This document shows positions 53,695 through 62,414 of a DNA stretch of 64,000 nt, in pieces. The stretch is taken from NCBI GenBank assembly GCA_965222835.1, contig CBDCUQ010000003.1:744001-808000 (forward strand). Reading direction: 5' to 3'. The DNA is from CBDCUQ01 sp965222835 (GTDB taxonomy: Bacteria; Pseudomonadota; Alphaproteobacteria; Rhizobiales; Hyphomicrobiaceae). The stretch's first letter is position 1. Each line of letters begins with the position of its first letter. A program made the position numbers and the translations under genes. The notes below the pieces were generated by a model. That model was not told where the DNA came from. It worked only from the letters and a program-made list of their open reading frames with translations, and made no database searches.

Positions 53695-54378
53695 GTGTCG
53701 CAGCATGACCGATATCGAGTCCCATCGGATTTGCCCGCACGGGTTCCCGTCTTTCCTCTGCGCGGCGCGATTCTTCTCCCGCGAGCGACATTGCCTTTGA
53801 ACATCTTCGAGCCGCGCTACCTCAAAATGATCGATGACTCTCTGGCTGGTGAGCGGCTTATCGGAATCGTGCAGCCTACCGGTGGCGATCCCGACCTGGA
53901 AAGTCCGCCCGGTCAAACCGTCGACTTGAAGCGCACCGGTTGCGCGGGGCGCATTACGGGTTTTCAGGAGCTCGATGATGGCCGTCTCGTAATCACGCTA
54001 ACAGGAATATGCCGCTTCGATATTATTTCCGAAGCCGAGGTTTCTGAGCCTTATCGCGTGGTCAGCGCAAGCTTCGACGGATTCGCGTCCGATTTCGACG
54101 CATCGCTCGGTGAGGAGCAGGTCGACCGCAGCCAGCTTCTGAGGGTCTTGCGGAACTACCTCAAAGAGAACAACATCACGATGGACTGGGCCGCGATCGA
54201 GCGCGCGTCGAGCGAGTTTCTTGTCAATGCGCTTTCGATCATGAGCCCGTATGGTCCCGAAGAGAAGCAAGCGTTGCTCGAAGCCCCGAACCTCAAGAGC
54301 CGCGCCGAAATTCTGATCGCATTAGCGGAGATGGACATTGCCAGCAGCGGAACCGGAAGCGGCGGCACCCTGCAGTAG
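53695..54378 (+). CDS. Lon protease N-terminal substrate-binding domain protein
   Basis: This 227-residue protein consists of a single LON N-terminal domain (RVPVFPLRGAILLPRATLPLNIFEPRYLKM) and a helical end. It has no AAA+ or protease part. It lies 74 bp after ybbN and 44-74 bp before the Trm112 gene, likely one transcript. The family is thought to bind misfolded substrates, but the role is unclear. Confidence 0.9.
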   Translation: MSQHDRYRVPSDLPARVPVFPLRGAILLPRATLPLNIFEPRYLKMIDDSLAGERLIGIVQPTGGDPDLESPPGQTVDLKRTGCAGRITGFQELDDGRLVITLTGICRFDIISEAEVSEPYRVVSASFDGFASDFDASLGEEQVDRSQLLRVLRNYLKENNITMDWAAIERASSEFLVNALSIMSPYGPEEKQALLEAPNLKSRAEILIALAEMDIASSGTGSGGTLQ

Positions 54379-54452
54379 CCGGGCGCGGGCCCTGAGGGCT
54401 AGGCGGGGATTGGGGTGCAGGCGTGCGCCGGAGGAACTTGGTGCGAAGGCGG

Positions 54453-54689
54453 ATGAGTGACGCCAAAAAGAATGAAGTAGCTGCCGCGCACACCGATACG
54501 CGCCTGCTTGAGCTCTTGGTGTGTCCGCTCACGAAGTGCGCGTTGCATTACGATGCGGATCGGCAGGAACTGATCAGCCGGACGGCACGGCTTGCCTACC
54601 CCATTCGCAATGGCGTTCCGATTATGACAGCAGAGGCCGCCCGCTCCCTAGACAAAGAATCTGATGGAACGGACAAAGGCTCAAGTTGA
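54453..54689 (+). CDS. Trm112 family protein
   Basis: This 78-residue protein has the Trm112 zinc-ribbon-like core LLELLVCPLTKCALHYDAD and RLAYPIRNGVPIM. Only two cysteines are visible, as in other bacterial members that have lost zinc. Trm112 proteins activate methyltransferases in eukaryotes and archaea; the bacterial job is not settled. ATG 54453 gives the usual length. Confidence 0.9.
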   Translation: MSDAKKNEVAAAHTDTRLLELLVCPLTKCALHYDADRQELISRTARLAYPIRNGVPIMTAEAARSLDKESDGTDKGSS

Positions 54690-54836
54690 AACCTTATCAT
54701 AAATTGTAACTATCCAATATTTGCTGCGTCGGCGTGTCCAAGCGGCGGTTAGTTAACCACGTTGCTTCAGATAATCTCAAAATGCCTGTGGTTCGCTGGG
54801 CATAGATTGAAATCTGGCCCTTAGGACCGCCCCCAA

Positions 54837-57179
54837 TTGTATAAGGCCGCTTTCAGGACTGCTGTAACGCGGCTGCGCCGCGCGCTCGGACACTCGGCGT
54901 TCTTCGTGGACGTCGCGGCTGTCGCTGGATCACTTTGTCTCGTCGCATCTCTTGCGCTCGTCGGCGGTGGGCTCTCTTTGGCTCATACTTTGTCGGGCGC
55001 GGGTATTCTTCTACTTGTTTCCGCCGTTGTGGCCGCGCGCCTCGGGCGACTGCAATCCCGCCCTGACAACGCCAATCGGGAGGCTACGCGAAATCTCGGC
55101 GAGCACATGGTTCGCCGCATCGAGCAACTCAAAGACGTGCATTGGCAGCTCTCCGAAAACGAGCAGCGTCTGCGCGCCGTTCTCGATGCGCAGGACGACA
55201 TTATTCTAAGGCGTGACCTCGAAGGACGTCTCACGTTTGTCAATAAAGCCTTCACGCGCGCATTTGGTGTTGAGGCCCACAGCGTTCTCGGAAGTCGGTT
55301 CGAGCCCGAAGTTCTGGCGTGTGACGCAAAAGATGCGGAAATGGGCTACCACGGGGAGACAGGCAACGAACCGCCTCAGCTGATTGCCACTTGCATGGGC
55401 CCGCGCTGGATTGCCTGGAGGCAACAGCGGGTTCCGGGGGCAGGAGTTGAGATGGAGATTCAGATCTCCGGCCGCGATGTGACGGGTGCGCGGACCGCGG
55501 ATCTGGCGCTCAAAGAAGCGCGCGATCAGGCCGAAGAAGGAAGCCGAGCGAAGTCGCGCTTCCTGGCGGCGATGAGCCACGAGATTCGTACGCCCATGAA
55601 TGGGATTATCGGTATGGCCGGTCTTCTCGAAGACACGGACATGTCGGCGGAACAGGACACCTATGTGCGCGCCATTGATCATTCTGCACGTACGCTTCTC
55701 GGCCTCATCGATGAGATCCTCGATTTTTCGAAGATTGAAGCCGGCAAGCTCGTACTGGAGCGAGCGCCGTTCTCGCTGACTACGACGGTTCAGAGCGTCG
55801 CCGAGCTGATGGCGACCAAGGCAGAGGAAAAGGGACTGGAGATCGCCTGGGAAGTGGCGCCCGCGTGTTCGCTTGTGTTTCTTGGCGACGAGCCGCGCTT
55901 GCGGCAGATCCTGCTCAATCTCATTTCGAACGCCATAAAGTTCACGGATACCGGAGGTGTTCTAGTCCGAGTTGATCACTGCGACACTGGAACGGGACCG
56001 CAAGTGCCGCAACGGATCCGTATCAGCGTGGAAGACACCGGCGTTGGACTCTCACCGGAAGATTGCCAACGGGTCTTTGCCGAATTCGAGCAGGGAGACG
56101 ATACCGTACGCCGAAATCGCGGCGGAGCCGGATTGGGACTTGCCATTTGCATGGGGCTTGCGCGCGCTATGGGTGGGACCATCACTGTCGACAGCGAACT
56201 TGGAAAGGGCTCGACCTTTACGGTCGAGCTGGACCTCGACATCTGCGCGCCGTCAGGACCCGAAATCCGCGTGGACGGCATCGATCCCGGCCGTCTTGAC
56301 GTCCTTCTGGCCTCGGCGCGTACGCTTGAGCGGCGCACACTCGCCAACATATTGCGGCCGCTCGGCATTCGGGTCACAGAAGCGCTTCCCGATGAGGCCC
56401 TGCGAAAAATTGAGTCGGCGGAAACGTCCGGACAACCGTTCAATCGCCTTCTTGTCGACTGCGAACAGGATCCCGTTGCGGCCTCGCAGCTGCTGTCTAC
56501 CATCCGAGCAGGTAACCGTAATCCCGACGAGGTCCGCGGTATTGTCCTCGTCAGCGCGCTGGCCAGGGACAGTCTGGGCGCCTTTAGATCCGCCGGTTTC
56601 GAGGCTTATCTCATCCGACCGGTGCGCCCGCGCTCGCTCTTAGAGCAGATCGGAGCCATGAGAAAGATCTCTCGCGAGCAAAAGAAGGCCGAGCATGGCG
56701 CTCGCCCAATGCGCCACAGCACTGACATTGCCGGCGCTCACAAGCGTACTATTTTGCTTGCTGAGGATAATGCCATCAACGCCCTTCTTGCCCGGCGGTT
56801 GTTGGAAAAATCGGGCTGCGACGTGGTCCATGCCAAGGACGGGCTGGAGGCGGTGGCCGTGATGCGCCGTGCCCTCGCACAATCTGGTCCCGTATTCGAC
56901 CTCATTCTCATGGACATTCACATGCCGAGGTTCGACGGGCTCGATGCCACCAAAGCGATCCGCGACCTGTTCGATGCCTCCGGGTATGAGTGTTGTCCGC
57001 CGATTATCGCACTTACCGCAAATGCCTATTCGGCAGATCGCGAGCGCTACCTGGCCGCCGGCATGAGCGACTATCTTGCAAAACCGTTTGAGACCGATGC
57101 GCTGAGGGCCTTGCTCGATCGCTGGCACAGGCCACAGGACAAGCCCAAGCCGTGCGGTAACGGGCTGACGGCGGCCTGA
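54837..57179 (+). CDS. Hybrid sensor histidine kinase
   Basis: This 780-residue protein starts at a TTG with AGGA upstream. Two N-terminal membrane helices (about 20-70) are followed by a PAS domain (about 115-220), a HisKA domain with His248 in MSHEIRTPMNG, and an ATPase domain with N box LLNLISNAIKF and G boxes DTGVGLS and GGAGLGLAI. A degenerate receiver domain follows (about 485-595). A complete receiver lies at the end with Asp693 in LILMDIHMP and a paired LLAEDNAIN. The signal and partner regulator are unknown. It is followed by an OlsB-like gene. Confidence 0.92.
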   Translation: MYKAAFRTAVTRLRRALGHSAFFVDVAAVAGSLCLVASLALVGGGLSLAHTLSGAGILLLVSAVVAARLGRLQSRPDNANREATRNLGEHMVRRIEQLKDVHWQLSENEQRLRAVLDAQDDIILRRDLEGRLTFVNKAFTRAFGVEAHSVLGSRFEPEVLACDAKDAEMGYHGETGNEPPQLIATCMGPRWIAWRQQRVPGAGVEMEIQISGRDVTGARTADLALKEARDQAEEGSRAKSRFLAAMSHEIRTPMNGIIGMAGLLEDTDMSAEQDTYVRAIDHSARTLLGLIDEILDFSKIEAGKLVLERAPFSLTTTVQSVAELMATKAEEKGLEIAWEVAPACSLVFLGDEPRLRQILLNLISNAIKFTDTGGVLVRVDHCDTGTGPQVPQRIRISVEDTGVGLSPEDCQRVFAEFEQGDDTVRRNRGGAGLGLAICMGLARAMGGTITVDSELGKGSTFTVELDLDICAPSGPEIRVDGIDPGRLDVLLASARTLERRTLANILRPLGIRVTEALPDEALRKIESAETSGQPFNRLLVDCEQDPVAASQLLSTIRAGNRNPDEVRGIVLVSALARDSLGAFRSAGFEAYLIRPVRPRSLLEQIGAMRKISREQKKAEHGARPMRHSTDIAGAHKRTILLAEDNAINALLARRLLEKSGCDVVHAKDGLEAVAVMRRALAQSGPVFDLILMDIHMPRFDGLDATKAIRDLFDASGYECCPPIIALTANAYSADRERYLAAGMSDYLAKPFETDALRALLDRWHRPQDKPKPCGNGLTAA

Positions 57180-57330
57180 CAGAGCCCGCCACGGCCGCGG
57201 CCTCTTTATTTTGTCGCTTCCGTTTGTCGCAAAATTGTCTCGGAATCGTGGTCTTTCCTCGCGTGTTGTCGTTGCCCGTGGCCCAGCGAGGTGCCGCGGC
57301 GCTGGCGTGTACGAGCTGGGAGAGCAAACC

Positions 57331-58317
57331 ATGATGATGGACACGCGCCTTCTGAACGGGCGCTTCAAGCGCAAGGCAAAACCGTTCCCGGCAGGGGCTG
57401 CGCTGTCACTCTCAAAGGATCCCACGGACCCATCAGGGCGGATCCGCAAGATACCGTTTCTACGCCGGCCCCAGCCTAAGGTGTACGGGCGGGTCGGCGA
57501 CCTTGAGGTCCGCCTTGCAAAACGGCACGCCGATATACTTCGTGCGCAGCGGTTGCGCTTTGAAGTCTTCTACGAGGAAATGTCGGCGACGCCTAGCGTC
57601 GTCGCCGGCATGCGCCGTCTCGACCAGGATCCCTACGATGCCATTTGCGATCATCTTCTGGTTGTCGACCGCACGGCCGGCACCGTGCGTGCGGACGGCT
57701 GGTCGCATCGGCGGCGCGCGAAAGTTGTTGGGACGTACCGCGTTTTACGACAGGAGAAAGCCCAGCGCACACTCGGCTTCTACACACAAAGCGAGTATGA
57801 TATTGCGCAGCTGGTTCGTTCCCGTTCGCCACGCTACCGCTTCATGGAGCTTGGCCGTTCATGCGTCTTGAAGCCGTATCGCAACAAGCGTACGGTGGAA
57901 CTATTGTGGCATGGGCTTTGGACCTATGTTCGCGAGCATGACGTTGATGTGATGATTGGCTGTGCGAGCTTCGAGGGAACGGATCCTTCGGCTCATGCCA
58001 TGGCTTTGAGCTTCTTACACCATCATGCGCTCGCGACTCCCGATTGGATGTGCCGGGCGCACCCCAACCTCTATCGCTCTATGAATCTTCTTCCGAAAGA
58101 AGAGGTCGACGCCAAGGCGGCACTGCGCGCCATGCCGCCGCTGATCAAAGGTTACCTTCGCCTCGGTGCCATGGTGGGGGATGGTGCGGTGATCGACCGT
58201 CAGTTCGGGACCACGGATGTGCTCATTATTTTACCGGTTGAGAAGATTGACCCGCGCTACTTTGAACACTTCGGCTCACCTGAAGAAACCAAGAGCCGCA
58301 TTTCGATGAGTACCTAA
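57331..58317 (+). CDS. olsB: Ornithine-lipid acyltransferase-like GNAT protein (OlsB-like)
   Basis: OlsB moves a 3-hydroxyacyl group from ACP to ornithine, the first step of ornithine lipid synthesis. The 328-residue protein holds an N-acyltransferase (GNAT) fold, with DILRAQRLRFEVFYEEM, YDAICDHLLVVD, YRFMELGRSCVLKPYRNKRT and a family-typical LIKGYLRLGA. An upstream start (57211) is open, but ATG 57331 is the usual place and follows a short leader. No OlsA is adjacent, so the partner acyltransferase must be elsewhere. Confidence 0.85.
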   Translation: MMMDTRLLNGRFKRKAKPFPAGAALSLSKDPTDPSGRIRKIPFLRRPQPKVYGRVGDLEVRLAKRHADILRAQRLRFEVFYEEMSATPSVVAGMRRLDQDPYDAICDHLLVVDRTAGTVRADGWSHRRRAKVVGTYRVLRQEKAQRTLGFYTQSEYDIAQLVRSRSPRYRFMELGRSCVLKPYRNKRTVELLWHGLWTYVREHDVDVMIGCASFEGTDPSAHAMALSFLHHHALATPDWMCRAHPNLYRSMNLLPKEEVDAKAALRAMPPLIKGYLRLGAMVGDGAVIDRQFGTTDVLIILPVEKIDPRYFEHFGSPEETKSRISMST

Positions 58318-58559
58318 GGCCTTTGTCCCAATTATTACCGTTTGAGGACTGCCGGAAGACGTGTCGTGCTGCGGAAATCGGTACAACCAGTATTCGGCTG
58401 CGAATGACATGCGCCACGTGCGCCAAGGCTAGCCCCCAAGTGATACTGCCCTTTATCTAATGGTCCAATATCCAATGGCCCAATGCCACTCCTGTGCCTT
58501 AGACGGGTGCTGTATGACGGTTTCGCGACACGTTTGTGCAGAAACCGGGACGGTAGTTC

Positions 58560-60317
58560 ATGGCGGACAATATCGAGGGGCGGACGCGACCGCAGGACGA
58601 GGGCAATCCGCCGACACGGGTTCGCGGTGTGCCTTTGCCTGCGAACCTCGGCCTTTGGGCGGCCCTTTGTACGTGTGCGCTGTTGGCATTTCTGGTCGTT
58701 CGCTACTGCTACTGGAATGAAGGCAGTGCGCCCAACATCGTATTCATCCTGGGGCTTACGGGCTTGCAAACGGCCCTGCTCGTACTGCTGACGCGGCGCT
58801 TGCTTGTGTCCGTTGTAATCGGCGCGGCCGCAGTCGCCATAATCGTCACCGCCTCGACCGTCAAAGTCGAACTCATGCACATGGCGATCCATGCCTACGA
58901 CATTTTCTATTATATGGCTTCTCCCGCGACACTCATGTTCCTTGTGGTAAATTTTACTGCTGAGATGTTGCTTCTGATGGGCGCTTTTTTTTCGCTCGGA
59001 CTTGCCACCTATCTTTCGCACCGCGTTGACCCCACGCGCATACCGAGGCTTCACACGGCCGCCGCTGTAATTGCCCTCGGGGCCGTTACTTGGATCGCGG
59101 CGCAAAGCAAGGATGCACGGGCCGACTGGCGCCTGTTTCAAGACGGCGCGGCGCTTACGAAGTTTTACGGCTCCTGGCCCGAAGCCATGGACGCCCTTTG
59201 GCGGGGCCAGCTGATCGATGCCGCGCCCGAGCCGGCGCGTTCTCTGTTCGGCCTCCCTGAGACTTGCCGTACGCAGGAGAGCAAGCCGCCGCATGTCATT
59301 CTCATTCACCAGGAATCGGTGGTACCGCCGGAGTTCTTCCCTGCGTTGTCGTACGACGCTGCGATGGATCCGATGTTCCGGTCGAGCGACGGGACGCTTC
59401 GAAAGCTACGTGTCGAAACGTATGCGGGTGCCTCGTGGCTCACCGAGTTTTCGCTTTTTTCCGGCGTTTCCACGTACGCGTTTGGCTCGATGCGCCCGTT
59501 TGTCCAGGCCTTGATGGCGGGGAAAGTCCGCGACACTCTGCCGGAAGCCTTCGCCCGATGCGGCTATCGTAACGTTGTCTTCTATCCACTCGATAAGAAT
59601 TTTGTTTCCAATGGCCGCTTTTATGAATCAATTGGTTTGACGGAGATTTTCGATGCTGCGGCCCAGGGTGCGAGCCTCAGCGGGGAGCGGGATCGGTTCT
59701 ACTATGACCAGTTCTTATCATTGCTGGACGAGCACACGAAGACGTCCACCAAGCCTCTCTTTACTTACCTCATTACATTCGCGACGCATCAGCCGTACGA
59801 CCGGGCCTTTCAACCTGAACTAGACGTTCCCGGTGGCGGGCCCGGCACAGATCCACACATGCATGAATTTCTGCGGCGACTTTCAATGGCACGGATCGAT
59901 TACGACGCGTTCAAGCAGGAGCTCTCGCGCCGCTTTCCCAACGAACGCTTTCTCCTCGTCCATTTCGGCGATCATCAACCGGGGACGACGTGGACCTATC
60001 TCACAGATGCGGATCGGCGCGCGATCCGCATCGGCACGGCGCCGGAGACGCAGCGATCAAAAGCCTACCTGACGTACTACGCTGTCGAGGGTTTGAATTA
60101 CGATCCGCCGGAACTGCCGGATGTCGAGGTCCTCGACGTGCCCTATTTGGGCTTGGCTGTGCTTGAGGCTGCGCGCCTGCCGCTTTCTGAGTCCTATCTG
60201 CGGCGCAAACAACTGATGGCGCTCTGCGATGGCCGATATGCCAGTTGTGGCAAGCGCGATGATATTTTGGCCTTCCACCGCCGGCTGATCGATTCCGGGC
60301 TGTTGGTGGCGCGCTGA
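58560..60317 (+). CDS. Sulfatase-fold membrane enzyme (LtaS/YejM-type)
   Basis: This 585-residue protein has five N-terminal membrane helices (about 30-200), then a sulfatase/alkaline phosphatase fold domain. Visible motifs are HVILIHQESVV, ASWLTEFSLFSGVSTYAFG (the nucleophile region) and FGDHQPGTTW. Family members add phosphoglycerol or phosphoethanolamine groups to lipids or glycans, or hydrolyse them. It follows the OlsB-like gene by 242 bp on the same strand, so lipid remodelling is a plausible link. Confidence 0.85.
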   Translation: MADNIEGRTRPQDEGNPPTRVRGVPLPANLGLWAALCTCALLAFLVVRYCYWNEGSAPNIVFILGLTGLQTALLVLLTRRLLVSVVIGAAAVAIIVTASTVKVELMHMAIHAYDIFYYMASPATLMFLVVNFTAEMLLLMGAFFSLGLATYLSHRVDPTRIPRLHTAAAVIALGAVTWIAAQSKDARADWRLFQDGAALTKFYGSWPEAMDALWRGQLIDAAPEPARSLFGLPETCRTQESKPPHVILIHQESVVPPEFFPALSYDAAMDPMFRSSDGTLRKLRVETYAGASWLTEFSLFSGVSTYAFGSMRPFVQALMAGKVRDTLPEAFARCGYRNVVFYPLDKNFVSNGRFYESIGLTEIFDAAAQGASLSGERDRFYYDQFLSLLDEHTKTSTKPLFTYLITFATHQPYDRAFQPELDVPGGGPGTDPHMHEFLRRLSMARIDYDAFKQELSRRFPNERFLLVHFGDHQPGTTWTYLTDADRRAIRIGTAPETQRSKAYLTYYAVEGLNYDPPELPDVEVLDVPYLGLAVLEAARLPLSESYLRRKQLMALCDGRYASCGKRDDILAFHRRLIDSGLLVAR

Positions 60318-60355
60318 AGCGACTTCCTGTCCAGAAGATTTCGTGGAGATGCCAC

Positions 60356-61597
60356 TCAGCGGCTTGGGTTTGGCGTGAGTGCCATTGGTAACGCGGTGGC
60401 GGGGAGTGGCGCTGATTTCGTAACCGTCGCCGCGCCGTCGCTCACCGGCCTTGGCTTAGGCCCAGGCTGTTTGACGGTACCCGTGACGGCTGGCGGCGCG
60501 GTTGCCGCCGTTGATTTCTCAGCCTTGGCTTTCGGCTTTGCTGCAGGTGCGGGAGCGGTTTTAGGCTTTGCGGCTTTAGTCACCGGCTTTGTTGCCGCCG
60601 GTTTGGCGCTGGATGTTTTCTTGCTGACGTTCTTCGCCTTGGTCGACTTTTTCTTGGTCGACTTCTTCTTCTTGATGGTCCTCTTTTTCTTCTTCTTTTT
60701 CCGGCTGCAGCTCCAGGACGTCACTTCCTCGCGGACGCTGACAACGGCCTTGGGCTTCGGGTCAAACGCTATGTTGTCGACAGTTTGCGTGTTGAACAGC
60801 GTCTTCCAAGCGTGCTGCTGAAAGCCGTAGTCGAGCAGGCTCGCTGCCCGCAGCGTCCGCGATGCGCCGCTTTCCTCGCCCAGCACAATTGCCACGAGCT
60901 TGCGGCCATTTCGGGTTGCCGTTGCGACAACGTTGAAACCGGAATCGCAAATGAACCCGGTTTTCATACCGTCGGCGCCCTCAAAGGTCTTGAGGAGCTT
61001 GTTGTGCGACCGCAGCCGGATCTTGCCGATCCGCATGGACGGCAGCGACCAGTAGTGATTGTACTCAGGAAAGTCCCTGAGAACGGCGCGTGCCAGCTTT
61101 GCAAGATCGCGCGCCGTCGTGACCTGACCGGCTGCCGGTAATCCGTTTGGATTGACGAACCTGGTGCGCGTCATCCCCAACCGTTTGGCCGTCGCATTCA
61201 TGTCAGCGACGAATTTGTCGACACTTCCGGAAATTGCTTCTCCGACCATGACGGCAACATCGTTTGCCGACTTGACGATCAGCGACTTGAGGGCAAGTTC
61301 CACCGACATCTTGCCGCCCACCGGCAGTCCGATCTTGCTCGGTGGCTGTCTACGCGCTGTCCTGCTATAGAGTATCTTCTGATCGAGCTTCAATCGCCCC
61401 TTCTTAATGGCGTCGAACATCAAATACGCGGTCATGATTTTGGTCAGAGATGCCGGATACCAATGGTCGTCAATGTCCTCGGCATAGAGGACCTTGCCGT
61501 TTGATGTATCGAAGACGAGTGCGGGACCCGCAGTGGCGGTGCGCGTCAAAAAGGCCGACAGCACGAGCGTTACTGCAATGAACGGCGTGACGCGCAT
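60356..61597 (-). CDS. D-alanyl-D-alanine carboxypeptidase (penicillin-binding protein 5/6 type)
   Basis: This protein trims peptidoglycan stem peptides. It has a signal peptide (MRVTPFIAVT, ending TATAGPA) and the three active-site motifs SLTK (Ser50-Lys53), SAN (110-112) and KTG in GMKTGF. The usual C-terminal membrane anchor is replaced by a long Lys-, Ala- and Pro-rich tail (about residues 305-413, including runs such as RKKKKKK). The tail may bind teichoic-like or acidic envelope polymers. ATG 61597 starts the leader; the open frame reaches 61645. Confidence 0.92.
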   Translation of the reverse strand: MRVTPFIAVTLVLSAFLTRTATAGPALVFDTSNGKVLYAEDIDDHWYPASLTKIMTAYLMFDAIKKGRLKLDQKILYSRTARRQPPSKIGLPVGGKMSVELALKSLIVKSANDVAVMVGEAISGSVDKFVADMNATAKRLGMTRTRFVNPNGLPAAGQVTTARDLAKLARAVLRDFPEYNHYWSLPSMRIGKIRLRSHNKLLKTFEGADGMKTGFICDSGFNVVATATRNGRKLVAIVLGEESGASRTLRAASLLDYGFQQHAWKTLFNTQTVDNIAFDPKPKAVVSVREEVTSWSCSRKKKKKKRTIKKKKSTKKKSTKAKNVSKKTSSAKPAATKPVTKAAKPKTAPAPAAKPKAKAEKSTAATAPPAVTGTVKQPGPKPRPVSDGAATVTKSAPLPATALPMALTPNPSR

Positions 61598-61776
61598 GAA
61601 ATTCCCCGCGTAATCCGGCTGATAGGCCCGCGTACCATACTGCACCCGACAGCGGCAACCGTATGGACCCCAAAGGGCACACCAATTCCAGGCCCCTGTG
61701 TAAATCGGGCCGCAGGCGCACTTTCTGCTCCGCGCGAACAGTTCTGCGTAAACCCAGGTAAAGCTAGAAAGAGTGG

Positions 61777-61859
61777 TGCCTCTGGAGGGACTCGAACCCC
61801 CACTCCCTTGCGAGAAGCAGATTTTGAGTCTGCCGCGTCTACCGTTCCGCCACAGAGGC
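61777..61859 (-). tRNA. tRNA-Leu (anticodon CAA)
   Basis: The acceptor arms GCCTCTG and CAGAGGC pair, the anticodon loop CTCAAAA gives CAA, a long variable arm is present (as in class II tRNAs) and the T-arm contains GGTTCGAGTCC. It reads UUG. CCA is not encoded. Confidence 0.96.
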
Positions 61860-62006
61860 TTTGGCGCCCCACTATCAGAGCGCCGGAAAGCCGCGCACTA
61901 TACTGCCGGCTGCATCGCCGTCAATTCCTACCCTGGCTGTGTCTTCTGCCCGGTCGCGACCCGGCCGCTGTTGTGCGCTTGCAGCGAGATAAGAACCCGG
62001 CGTCAG

Positions 62007-62393
62007 TTACGACGCGCCTGGATCATTGCTCAGCGCTTTTGAAGGTCCAATATATTGGTACCGCCTGTGGCCAGAGACCATTATTTGTTCGATCAGTTGG
62101 ATGGACGATCCAACCCGAGGGAGTGCGACGAGCGGCGAACCGACCCGAACAAGTCTTCCATCTGCTAAACGGACCTCAAAATCAGCATATCTCGCGCCGG
62201 AGTCCGAGTCGTTGTACCAAACCGCGCGATGTACGATACCCGTAACTTGCCTCTCGTGGGTGATTGTCCGAGCGAAGCTCATGTATATCGCGAGCGACAC
62301 AAGCAGAATGGCAACCAAACACACCGCGCTGAGAATAAGCCGCCTCTCACGTGCCAATGCTTGCTCTAAGCGCCGTTTTGTTTCTTCCCGCAT
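62007..62393 (-). CDS. Small membrane protein of unknown function, downstream of meaA
   Basis: This 128-residue protein has a charged N-terminus (MREETKRRLEQALARERR), one membrane helix (about 20-42) and a beta-rich C-terminal part (ARYADFEVRLADGRLVRVG). It starts 21 bp after the meaA stop on the same strand, so co-transcription is likely. I do not recognise a family. Confidence 0.65.
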   Translation of the reverse strand: MREETKRRLEQALARERRLILSAVCLVAILLVSLAIYMSFARTITHERQVTGIVHRAVWYNDSDSGARYADFEVRLADGRLVRVGSPLVALPRVGSSIQLIEQIMVSGHRRYQYIGPSKALSNDPGAS

Positions 62394-62414
62394 GCGCCGA
62401 CTGCTGCAACTTGC

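Noticed and set aside
58335..59309. 324-codon minus-strand frame opposite the sulfatase-fold gene
   Set aside because: It is antisense to a well supported membrane enzyme and is basic with no domain.
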